Below, in pieces: positions 6,982 to 14,577 of a stretch of 14,577 nt of DNA. Source of the stretch: Minisyncoccota bacterium (GTDB lineage: Bacteria; Patescibacteriota; Minisyncoccia; Minisyncoccales; Minisyncoccaceae); assembly GCA_028690275.1 (NCBI GenBank), contig JAQVBN010000006.1, positions 1 to 14,577 of the forward strand, given 5' to 3'. The position numbers and the translations under genes were made by a program. The notes below the pieces were generated by a model that ran no database searches, was not told the origin of the DNA, and saw only the letters and a program-made list of their open reading frames with translations. Every line of letters starts with the position of its first letter. Position 1 is the stretch's first letter.

Positions 6982-7609
6982 TCTTTTTTAATATTAAATA
7001 ATAATTTGAAAATTTTTTTATCTTAATTTCTCCCTCCTCGATAATTGTAAAATCTTTAAAAAGATTTTTCAGCTCCTCTAAATCAAAAACATAAAAATAA
7101 TGATCTTCTGCCCCATGCCAAGGAATTAAAATTTCTTTTTCGCTAATTTTTTTAACGTCTTGTTTTTCTTTTCTTTCTTGAAGATTCCAAATAGTAAGAA
7201 TTAAAATTCCATTTTTCTTCAAAACTCTTTTGGCTTCTTGTACAAATATGTTATGATAATCCTTAGGAAGATGATGAAGTACGGCTAGACTATAAATTAA
7301 ATCAAATTCTTCGTTATCAAAAGGAAGTTCTAATGCAGAAGCAACCTTAAAATCTGCTTTTGGATATTTCTCTTTGGCAATTTTAATAAGTTTTTCTGAA
7401 TTATCAACCCCCGTATAATTTTCTTCTTTCAACTTTTCATAAAATCTACCGTTACCACAGCCAAGATCAAGAACTCTTTTTCCTTTACTGGCGAAACTAA
7501 ATAAAAAATCAAATTCTGGCCAAGTATTTTTTCTTGCGCTTGAAAATTTATCCGCAATCGCATTATAATCAGTATAAGTTTTAATTAATATTTTTTCGCT
7601 TTTATGCAT
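6974..7609 (-). CDS. Trm9-like SAM-dependent tRNA wobble-uridine methyltransferase (predicted)
   Basis: A 211-residue class I methyltransferase that resembles Trm9/ALKBH8-type enzymes more than generic ones. Compared from memory with yeast Trm9, the matches include YNAIADKFSSARKNTWP (15-31; Trm9 YNEIAPHFSQTRYKPWP), the SAM motif LDLGCGNGRF (47-56), GVDNSEKLI (67-75), LELPFDNEEFD (94-103), SLAVLHHL (107-114), a Trp strand LTIWNLQ (138-144), IPW (162-164) and HYFYVFDLEELKNLF (170-184). Trm9 methylates the carboxyl of cm5U34 made by Elongator/Elp3, giving mcm5U34. The divergent neighbour is elp3, which strongly supports this role. The start codon lies in the palindrome ATGCAT shared with the elp3 start; no other ATG or GTG fits. 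It is first in a five-gene operon, and the next gene overlaps its end by eight bases. Trm9 in yeast needs Trm112, which is not in this window. Confidence 0.75.
   Translation of the reverse strand: MHKSEKILIKTYTDYNAIADKFSSARKNTWPEFDFLFSFASKGKRVLDLGCGNGRFYEKLKEENYTGVDNSEKLIKIAKEKYPKADFKVASALELPFDNEEFDLIYSLAVLHHLPKDYHNIFVQEAKRVLKKNGILILTIWNLQERKEKQDVKKISEKEILIPWHGAEDHYFYVFDLEELKNLFKDFTIIEEGEIKIKKFSNYYLILKKNG
7540..7569 (+). promoter_or_regulatory. Predicted promoter of elp3 inside the methyltransferase gene
   Basis: TTGAAA (7540-7545) and a perfect TATAAT (7564-7569) are 18 bases apart. Transcription would start near 7576, giving a leader of about 28 bases before the ATG at 7604. The whole promoter and leader lie within the opposite-strand methyltransferase coding sequence. 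Chance matches are common in AT-rich DNA, so confidence is moderate. Confidence 0.45.
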
Positions 7610-9187
7610 ATCGATACCAATAAAGAAATTATTAAAGAATTATTTGAAAAAGAGAATCCTACTCCGAATGATTTAGCTAGCGCAAAAAGAAAAATCTCTA
7701 AAAAATATAAGACACCTTGTCCTAACAACATTATTCTGCTTAAAGTTTACCACGATTTAATTAAAAATAAAAGTTTTGAAAAAAACAATAATATTGAAAA
7801 TGTTTTAAAAACTAGACCCATTAGATCGCTTTCAGGAGTAATCAATGTTTCTGTTTTAACGAAACCATATAGTTGTCCTGGGACTTGTACTTTTTGCCCC
7901 AACGAAGAAAATATTCCTAAAAGTTATTTATCCGGAGAGCCTGCTGTTGAAAGAGCAAAAAGGTTAAAATTCAATCCTTACGTTCAAGTCAAAAAAAGAA
8001 TAGAAGTTTTAGAGTCTGGAGGACACAATGCAGAAAAAATAGATTTAAGAATCTTGGGAGGAACTTGGTCTTACTATAATGACAAATATAAAATATGGTT
8101 TGTTACTCAATGTTTCGCTGCTTGTAATGGAAAACTTTTTAGAAAAGAAATATATTCCAAAAAAACTATTTCACAACTATATTCTGATCTAGAAATTGAA
8201 CAGGAAATAAATAGAACTGCTAAATATAGAATTATTGGACTGTCTTTCGAAACAAGGCCAGACTATATTGATGATAAAGAAATATTTCAAATGAGAAGAC
8301 TCGGGGCTACAAAAATTGAAATAGGAGTTCAGTCTCTCTATGATGATGTTCTTAAAAAAACAAAAAGAGGTCATGACATTAAAAAAACTATTGAAGCTAC
8401 TTTATTACTAAAGAACGCTGGTTTTAAAGTCTCCTATCAACTTATGCTTAATCTTCCTAATAGCAATATTAAAAAAGATTTAGAAATGTTTGAAGAACTT
8501 TTTGAAAGTGACAATTTTAAACCAGATTATTTAAAAATATATCCTTTAGCTTTAGTAAAAAACTCTGAATTATATAAAGATTATTTAAAGAAAAAATACA
8601 AGCCCTATACTGAAAGAGAATTAATCGACTTAATTAAAAGTATTAAAAAAATTATTCCTGAATATACAAGAATTGAAAGAATTATTAGAGACATTCCTGC
8701 CCCATTAATTGTTGAAGGAGGTTCTCGCTCTTCTAATCTAAGGCAAATTATTGACAAAGAAATCGCCCAAGAAGGATGGAAGTGTAATTGTATAAGATGT
8801 AGAGAGATAAGAGATCAAAAACAAAATCCAGAATTAAAAATGTTTAGAAAAAATTATTCTGCCCAAAAGGGAAGAGAAATCTTTTTAAGCTTTAAAGACG
8901 TCAATGAAGAAAATCTATATTCAATGTTACGACTTCGAATCAATCCCGACAATTCAGCCATGATTAGAGAGGTGCATACATATGGAGAATCTAAAAAAAT
9001 AAGCGAACCTGGCTTAGTTCAACACAAAGGCCTTGGAAAAGCATTAATAAGCGAAGCAGAAAATATCGCTAAAAACGAATACCACTCTCCAAAAATTTTT
9101 GTTATTTCTGGGGTAGGGGTAAGAGATTATTATGCTAAATTAGGATATCGATTAGAAAACTATTATATGGTTAAAGATTTAGATTAA
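7604..9187 (+). CDS. elp3: Elp3 tRNA wobble-uridine carboxymethylation enzyme (radical SAM + GNAT)
   Basis: The 527-residue protein has the full Elp3 plan. An N-terminal tRNA-binding region (about 1-80) carries the basic SAKRKISKKY. The radical SAM domain has the cluster motif CPGTCTFCPN (C91, C95, C98), then YLSGEPAVERAKRLKFNPY, LRILGGTW (148-155) and LSFETRPDYID (213-223). Zinc-site cysteines C394, C396 and C399 lie in CNCIRCREIRD. The GNAT acetyltransferase domain (about 428-527) has REVHTYG, the acetyl-CoA loop QHKGLGKALISEAE (473-486) and VISGVGVRDYYAKLGY. Elp3 uses acetyl-CoA and SAM chemistry to build cm5U34 in tRNA; single-subunit archaeal and bacterial forms are known. No earlier start is possible, since an in-frame TAA lies at 7586. 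The start abuts the methyltransferase start in ATGCAT, and the TAA stop overlaps the NIF3-like stop in the palindrome TTAA. Confidence 0.95.
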   Translation: MHIDTNKEIIKELFEKENPTPNDLASAKRKISKKYKTPCPNNIILLKVYHDLIKNKSFEKNNNIENVLKTRPIRSLSGVINVSVLTKPYSCPGTCTFCPNEENIPKSYLSGEPAVERAKRLKFNPYVQVKKRIEVLESGGHNAEKIDLRILGGTWSYYNDKYKIWFVTQCFAACNGKLFRKEIYSKKTISQLYSDLEIEQEINRTAKYRIIGLSFETRPDYIDDKEIFQMRRLGATKIEIGVQSLYDDVLKKTKRGHDIKKTIEATLLLKNAGFKVSYQLMLNLPNSNIKKDLEMFEELFESDNFKPDYLKIYPLALVKNSELYKDYLKKKYKPYTERELIDLIKSIKKIIPEYTRIERIIRDIPAPLIVEGGSRSSNLRQIIDKEIAQEGWKCNCIRCREIRDQKQNPELKMFRKNYSAQKGREIFLSFKDVNEENLYSMLRLRINPDNSAMIREVHTYGESKKISEPGLVQHKGLGKALISEAENIAKNEYHSPKIFVISGVGVRDYYAKLGYRLENYYMVKDLD

Positions 9188-10128
9188 AACCTCTTAACTC
9201 TTATTAATCCACTACAAGGAACTATTTCGATTCCCTTCTTTTCTAATTCGTCTAAAAATAAATTAATACCAAGAGAATCTGAAGAAATGTGTCCAGCGAT
9301 AACAACATTGATATTAGCTGCCTCTGCCTCTTTCTTATGCTTTTCAGACATATGCATTCCTATTATAGTACCAATACCAGCCTGAGCCATTTTTTCATAT
9401 ATTTTTTCGGAACCACTTGTGCCTCCAGTAATTTCTGTCAAAGCAATTTTTCCGCACCTGCTTTCAGGAGAACCTACAAAAAGTATTGGACCGGCACCCA
9501 TTTTTATCGCCTCTCTATATTCAGGAATATTTTTTAACATTTTTAAAATATCGCCCAAATATTCTGGATTATTCTTTTCTATTTCTTTTTTAAGAAATTG
9601 AGCCGCTAAATTATCACAAGGAGTATGAATATTCAAAAAATTAATTTTTAAAAGTTTTGCTAAGTCAACTTCCTCATTATGATTAATTCCACTAATAGAT
9701 CTTACTACTTCAGAAATCCTTTGTTCTGTTAATTTTTCTGCTTGATTAACAGGAATGCCATAATAATTCAAAACATCTATTTGAAGTTCCATCACATCAG
9801 ATAGCCAAGAAAGAGACCTTCCTATTGGATGATGTCCAATGACCAAATCAATATCTCCCAATTTATCAGAAACACAAAGTTCTCCGCCGGCAATATCAAT
9901 TCCAACTAAAACTTTCTTAATCTCTTTATTGTCCGCAATATTATGTATCCTAGAATCCATATAAGGATTTTCTAAGCATTCTAAATCAAAAAGATCTTTC
10001 TCTTCCTCAAGAAGATTTTCGTATCTCTCTCTTCTTTTTTTAAAATGTTTTTGAAGATGTTCTTCTCCTCTAAAATCAGAATCTTTTCCCAATTTTATCG
10101 CTAAATCAAAAATTTCTTTTATTTTCAT
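9184..10128 (-). CDS. NIF3/YbgI-family metal-binding protein with N-terminal extension
   Basis: A 314-residue protein of the NIF3 family, a widespread dinuclear-metal family often mislabelled GTP cyclohydrolase 1 type 2; its true substrate is unsettled. Family features are GIDIAGG (76-82), the metal motif DLVIGHHPIG (94-103, H99 and H100), NIHTPCDNLAAQF (166-178) in the place of the usual THTNLD, a middle segment GPILFVGSPESRCGKIALTE, and the C-terminal NVVIAGHISSDSLGINLF (H280), matching the AGH.xxE motif with Asp/Ser at the usual Glu position. The first 65 or so residues are a charged, helical extension (KKRRERYENLLEEEKD) before the core. It lies eight bases after the repeat/PKD-like gene and probably shares that promoter. 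Its TAA stop overlaps the elp3 stop. No Shine-Dalgarno is seen. Confidence 0.82.
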   Translation of the reverse strand: MKIKEIFDLAIKLGKDSDFRGEEHLQKHFKKRRERYENLLEEEKDLFDLECLENPYMDSRIHNIADNKEIKKVLVGIDIAGGELCVSDKLGDIDLVIGHHPIGRSLSWLSDVMELQIDVLNYYGIPVNQAEKLTEQRISEVVRSISGINHNEEVDLAKLLKINFLNIHTPCDNLAAQFLKKEIEKNNPEYLGDILKMLKNIPEYREAIKMGAGPILFVGSPESRCGKIALTEITGGTSGSEKIYEKMAQAGIGTIIGMHMSEKHKKEAEAANINVVIAGHISSDSLGINLFLDELEKKGIEIVPCSGLIRVKRF

Positions 10129-10136
10129 AATATCAA

Positions 10137-11660
10137 TTAATCAAAAGGTATTTCCTCAAAATCAGGATTTTTAACAATTTTTGTAAACATAGCATCTAAT
10201 GATTTTGTTTCGGCATCATATAAACCTAAACTATCTGTTGCTGTTAAAGTAATTGATGCTCCCGGTCTAATTGGAACATTAGCATCGGTATTAGAACCGT
10301 TAACACCTCCTTTGTCATAAGACCATTCTCTTGATGTTATCGATGCTCCAACAGAAGCAACTGAATATTTCGGAACACTAGTACTATCTCTTAAGTATAA
10401 TAAAGTCCCTTCTTCCACTGTAAGTCCTGTTAATCCCGTATCACAATTTACAAACTCAGCGTTTGTGGAACAATCCGTTGTTTCTGTTTTAAGACAGCAA
10501 GAAAAATCAGAAACAATTCCTTTTTTAAAATAAACACTATAAGTTTCTGTGTCAGAAAACTCTTGATAATTAGTAACCGTTAAAGCAACTGGAACTAAAC
10601 TAGTAGGAATATTTGTTGGTAAGATATAAGTATAATTTGCTTTTCCCGTACTTGTATTAACAGTATTTGAATTGACTTTCCAAACACTTTCTTTAATGTT
10701 AGCACCGTCAGATAAACTACACTCGTCTTCGTCTGGATCAAAAGTTTGATTAATTAATGTCACATTTCTTCCTTCATAATAATAACAACTACCTGAAGCA
10801 GAAGAAATTGTTCCGTTCGCACAAATCAAGCTAAAGCCAGCTACAGGAATTTCATCTGGACAAGCATTGTTAGGATTATATGTTGTTTTTGCACTATTTA
10901 AAAATCTAATTTCTCCAATAACTGCTGAAGGGTAAGTTCTGGTATCTAAAAGATCTCCCCCCCATGCATTCCCTTGAATTTGATGTTCAGAATCTACTGT
11001 TTTAATTATTGTGTTGTAGACAGAACCGCCATCAACAAAAGTAGTCGAAGTATTGTAATCAAACTTTATCCATCCATCCCATCCTCCCGCGTTTGTTCCT
11101 GCAGTATTTTTTGTACATTTAGTCCCATTAAAATCACAAGCGCCAAGAGCTCTCGCCCACCCTGTTACTTTCGCAAGCCCAGAACTAACATATTCAACAG
11201 AAGCTACATGACTTTCTGTATTATTTGCCCCAGAAGGAAATTCCCCAGAAGTACAAGCACCACTAGCACAAATTTCCGAAGCATTAAAACTTATCGGACC
11301 GAAAGCGTTTGTCCAAGCATAACCAGACAAAGTTTTATTAGGGTTAATATTAATACCATAATCAGCAATTGCCCCACCAACATTTCCACAATTTGCATTA
11401 TCTATCAGACTATCTCCGTTTAAGTCGCAATTCCTACAACTTAAACTTATCGGACCAGCAACAGCGGAATAAGCCCAACCCGAAACATTATATGTAGAAG
11501 ATCCACAGGTTCCTGCGGCTAAAAGATCTTGAGCAGACCAATCTCCAACAAAACTAATATTAGTCATTTCTTCTATTTGTTTTCCGTCGTATAAAACAAC
11601 CACGGAAACAAAAACAAAAATGACAAATAAAACGGCTAAGAAGATTTTTTTATTAGACAT
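10137..11660 (-). CDS. Membrane-anchored extracellular protein with GWAW-type repeats and PKD-like domains
   Basis: A 507-residue surface or secreted protein of unknown function. The N-terminus (MSNKKIFLAV...) has a basic start and one hydrophobic segment (about 6-24) without an obvious cleavage site, so it is probably a signal anchor. Four related repeats follow: VSGWAYSAVAGPISLSC (59-75), LSGYAWTNAFGPISFNAS (111-128), VTGWARALG with GWDGWIKFD (165-201), and the more diverged IQGNAWGG with VIGEIRFLN (228-255). The segment CDLNGDSLIDNANC (78-91) looks like a dockerin or EF-type calcium loop. The rest, about 270-380 and 381-492, reads as two PKD or Ig-like beta domains (SVWKVNS...LTVTNYQEFSDTETYSVYF and REWSYDKGG...LTATDSLGLYDAETKSL). 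Cysteine pairs suggest disulfides outside the cell. It has its own promoter and precedes the NIF3-like gene by eight bases. The repeat style is one I associate with Parcubacteria-type surface proteins. Confidence 0.75.
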   Translation of the reverse strand: MSNKKIFLAVLFVIFVFVSVVVLYDGKQIEEMTNISFVGDWSAQDLLAAGTCGSSTYNVSGWAYSAVAGPISLSCRNCDLNGDSLIDNANCGNVGGAIADYGININPNKTLSGYAWTNAFGPISFNASEICASGACTSGEFPSGANNTESHVASVEYVSSGLAKVTGWARALGACDFNGTKCTKNTAGTNAGGWDGWIKFDYNTSTTFVDGGSVYNTIIKTVDSEHQIQGNAWGGDLLDTRTYPSAVIGEIRFLNSAKTTYNPNNACPDEIPVAGFSLICANGTISSASGSCYYYEGRNVTLINQTFDPDEDECSLSDGANIKESVWKVNSNTVNTSTGKANYTYILPTNIPTSLVPVALTVTNYQEFSDTETYSVYFKKGIVSDFSCCLKTETTDCSTNAEFVNCDTGLTGLTVEEGTLLYLRDSTSVPKYSVASVGASITSREWSYDKGGVNGSNTDANVPIRPGASITLTATDSLGLYDAETKSLDAMFTKIVKNPDFEEIPFD

Positions 11661-11688
11661 AATTTTATTATTTTTAATTTATATTAAA

Positions 11689-11717
11689 ATTATACCATCT
11701 AATGTTTTTTTACGCAA
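11689..11717 (-). promoter_or_regulatory. Predicted promoter of the repeat/PKD-like and NIF3-like gene pair
   Basis: On the minus strand TTGCGT (11717-11712) is followed after 17 bases by TATAAT (11694-11689), preceded by TGG, which gives an extended -10 element. Transcription would start near 11682, leaving a 21-base AT-rich leader without a Shine-Dalgarno sequence. The -35 box lies a few bases beyond the T-tract of the ATP synthase terminator. Confidence 0.6.
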
Positions 11718-11719
11718 AC

Positions 11720-11740
11720 AAAAAAAGGGTTAAACCCTTT
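11720..11740 (-). terminator. Intrinsic terminator of the atp operon, overlapping the atpC stop codon
   Basis: On the minus strand AAAGGGT (11740-11734), a three-base loop TTA and ACCCTTT (11730-11724) form a perfect seven-base stem. The downstream run of seven T residues (11726-11720) includes the end of the stem. The atpC stop codon TAA (11732-11730) takes two loop bases and the first base of the 3' arm, so the hairpin encodes the last residues of epsilon. Confidence 0.8.
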
Positions 11741-11981
11741 CTTCGTACTTTCTTAAAAGTAAACTGACTTCATTTTTAAATACTTCTACCACCCCCCCTT
11801 CACTTAAAAACTCTCTCTTTCCCGAATCAAATTCAATTCTTATTCTTCCGGGATTGATAACAGAAAGTATTTCTGTATGATTTGGAAATATAGTAATTTC
11901 CCCAGCCAAAGTAGGCAAGTTAACACTTTTTGCATCTTCGTTAAATATTTGTTTTTCTGGAGTAATAACTTTAACAATCAT
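11730..11981 (-). CDS. atpC: F-type ATP synthase epsilon subunit lacking the C-terminal helical domain
   Basis: Epsilon belongs to the central stalk of the F1 sector and couples gamma to the c-ring. The 83-residue product begins MIVKVITPEKQIF and includes the beta-sandwich signatures GEITIFPNHTEILSVINPGRIRI and EFLSEGGVVEVFKNEV. It ends at KYEERV, where the N-terminal domain normally ends. Typical epsilon subunits have about 130-140 residues, the rest being a two-helix domain that can inhibit ATP hydrolysis; that domain is absent. The end is not a frameshift artefact in any obvious way, because the intrinsic terminator starts inside the last codons. The start at the ATG at 11981 is preferred over a TTG at 11999 because it matches the family N-terminus and stands one base after the atpD stop (TAATATG). 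Confidence 0.92.
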   Translation of the reverse strand: MIVKVITPEKQIFNEDAKSVNLPTLAGEITIFPNHTEILSVINPGRIRIEFDSGKREFLSEGGVVEVFKNEVSLLLRKYEERV

Positions 11982-11982
11982 A

Positions 11983-13353
<1,371 letters not shown>

Positions 13354-13368
13354 TTAAAAATTTAATTA

Positions 13369-14253
13369 TTATTCCATCGCTTCTTTTGTAGAAGAAATTT
13401 CAGAAACTTCGTTTGTAATATGTTGTTGTCTAGCTTTATTATATTCTAATTTTAATCCTCCTAAAATATCAGAAGCATTGTCAGAAGCATTTCTCATCGC
13501 AATCATTCTTGCAGAATGTTCTGCTGTATTAGCAGATAAAACAAATTGGTAAATTAAATAAAGCATAAACTCACGAACAACTTCGTTTAAAACCATTTCT
13601 TTTGTTGGTTCTAAAATATGCTCTACTTTTTTCTCCCCCTCATCATCTTTGATAAAACTTTCTGTGATACTTCTATCTAAAGGAAACAATTGAACTTGTT
13701 TTGGTTTTTGTGCAAAACTTGAAATAAAATCAGTAAAAATAAAGTAAATCTTATCATAATCTTTTTGTTCGAAAGAAGCTACTAATAAATCAGCGATTTC
13801 TTTAACTTCTTCATACTGGAAAAACTCTCCAACATTAGTATAAGTATATTTAACATTTGCCCCACTCTTCTTAAAAAATCTAATCGCTTTTTTACCGATA
13901 GGCATCACTTCGATTTCGGAAGAAGCATACTCTTCTTTCATCTCTAAGATTTTTTTGGTAGCAAACTTTAAAACATTTGTGTTAAAAGGTCCACAAAAAC
14001 CTCTATCTGAAGCAACAACACAAACTAAAACTTTCTTAACATCTCTTTCCTCTAAAAAGACAGACTCATTATTTTCTAAATCTTTCTTAAGTCTTCTTAA
14101 AATTCTTGCCATTGTTGTTCTAAACTCTTTTGTTTCGTTAAACCTCTTCTGAGTTTTTCTCATTTTAAGAGCAGCAAAAGTTTCAAGGGCAGCTGTTATG
14201 TCCGTAATATTCTTTACTGAACCAATTTTAGCTTTAACTGATCTTAGATCCAT
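13369..14253 (-). CDS. atpG: F-type ATP synthase gamma subunit
   Basis: Gamma is the rotating shaft of F1. The 294-residue protein has the expected paired terminal helices: DLRSVKAKIGSVKNITDITAALETFAALKMRKTQKR at the N-terminus (from residue 2) and the family C-terminus SARMIAMRNASDNASDILGGLKLEYNKARQQHITNEVSEI. The middle domain includes VCVVASDRGFCGPFNTNVL (about 76-94), equivalent to the conserved SDRGLCGxxN motif. The usual KITKAM near residue 20 reads DITAAL here. The start is fixed by the family N-terminus and by a 20-base overlap with the end of atpA, which suggests translational coupling. atpD follows after 18 bases. Confidence 0.97.
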   Translation of the reverse strand: MDLRSVKAKIGSVKNITDITAALETFAALKMRKTQKRFNETKEFRTTMARILRRLKKDLENNESVFLEERDVKKVLVCVVASDRGFCGPFNTNVLKFATKKILEMKEEYASSEIEVMPIGKKAIRFFKKSGANVKYTYTNVGEFFQYEEVKEIADLLVASFEQKDYDKIYFIFTDFISSFAQKPKQVQLFPLDRSITESFIKDDEGEKKVEHILEPTKEMVLNEVVREFMLYLIYQFVLSANTAEHSARMIAMRNASDNASDILGGLKLEYNKARQQHITNEVSEISSTKEAME

Positions 14254-14577
14254 AAGATTCTTTTACTTTTTTAACAATACTTTCTATCTCTTTACGAGTT
14301 TCATCAGAAAGCTCTCTAGATTTTTTAATCTCTTCAAATAATTCTGGTTTAGAAATTTCAATTTCTTCAAACAAATTCTGTTCAAAAGTATCTACGTCTT
14401 CTGGCTTCAAATCTTCAATTGAACAAGATGTTGCGGCATAAATAATAACAGACTCTTTTTCAAATGAAAGTGGCTCTAAATCTTTCTGTTTTAAAATCTT
14501 AATAATCGCCTTTCCTCTTTCAAGAATCTTCTTTGTGTCAGGATCAAGTTCTTCTGTAAATTCAGAGAATCTTTCTA
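14234..14577 (-). CDS. atpA: F-type ATP synthase alpha subunit, C-terminal part (cut by window edge)
   Basis: Only the last 113 residues are in the window; the first complete codon begins at 14575 on the minus strand. The translation reads ERFSEFTEELDPDTKKILER and continues through KILKQKDLEPLSFEKESVI, IIYAATSCSIEDLKPEDVDT and FEEIKKSRELSDETRKEIES to VKKVKESYGSKIS and a TAA stop. FxxELDPxTxxxLxRG is the conserved entry to the alpha C-terminal helical domain, followed by the LKQ......QVxxIYA region. Alpha forms the non-catalytic nucleotide sites of F1. Its last 20 bases overlap the start of atpG. The gene order alpha-gamma-beta-epsilon is the usual bacterial order; c, b, a and delta genes would be expected beyond the edge. 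Confidence 0.93.
   Translation of the reverse strand, partial: ERFSEFTEELDPDTKKILERGKAIIKILKQKDLEPLSFEKESVIIYAATSCSIEDLKPEDVDTFEQNLFEEIEISKPELFEEIKKSRELSDETRKEIESIVKKVKESYGSKIS

Noticed and set aside
10974..11423. A 149-codon open frame on the plus strand, antisense to the repeat/PKD-like gene
   Set aside because: It is a Ser/Thr/Ile/Arg-rich shadow with no recognisable domain, while the minus-strand frame has a signal anchor, repeats and beta domains.

Overview
The window comes from a compact, AT-rich genome (about 30% GC by eye) with genes packed on both strands. Several features suggest a member of the Candidate Phyla Radiation (Patescibacteria), possibly Parcubacteria: small overlapping genes, secreted proteins built from dockerin-like, Kazal-like and 'GWAWS..GPISF'-type repeats, a bacterial F-type ATPase with a very short epsilon subunit, and archaea/eukaryote-like Elp3, Trm9-like and EndoQ proteins. 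This assignment is an inference, since there is no rRNA or ribosomal protein to test it. The code is standard: TGA ends two genes and is not read as glycine. None of the 12 complete genes has a GGAGG-like Shine-Dalgarno sequence before its start.

Layout. (1) 31-2421, minus: a secreted 796-residue protein with Kazal-like domains and three cysteine-bracketed dockerin-like modules. (2) 2422-2682: the only sizeable gap. It is richer in G+C than its surroundings and can form competing stems, one followed by a U8 tract, so it may be a structured RNA or attenuator; it ends in a good promoter for mltG. (3) 2683-3642, plus: the MltG lytic transglycosylase, predicted to be leaderless. (4) 3634-7609, minus: a tightly coupled five-gene operon encoding, in transcription order, a Trm9-like tRNA methyltransferase, a SLOG/LOG-type nucleotide-binding protein, a small MgtC/SapB membrane protein, an EndoQ-family repair nuclease and the RarA AAA+ ATPase. 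(5) 7604-9187, plus: Elp3, divergent from the methyltransferase gene. (6) 9184-11660, minus: a two-gene unit with a membrane-anchored repeat/PKD-like protein followed by a NIF3-family protein. (7) 11730-14577, minus: the end of an ATP synthase operon, atpA (partial)-atpG-atpD-atpC, closed by an intrinsic terminator that overlaps the atpC stop codon.

Functional links. Elp3 and the Trm9-like methyltransferase are predicted to catalyse successive steps of wobble-uridine modification (cm5U34, then its methyl ester mcm5U34). Their two start codons lie in one palindrome, ATGCAT. EndoQ and RarA form a genome-maintenance pair at the operon's end, and EndoQ ends in a pentapeptide resembling a bacterial sliding-clamp-binding motif. 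MltG and the two repeat proteins act at or outside the cell envelope, and the F-ATPase acts at the membrane. I see no mobile elements, CRISPR arrays, tRNA or rRNA genes.
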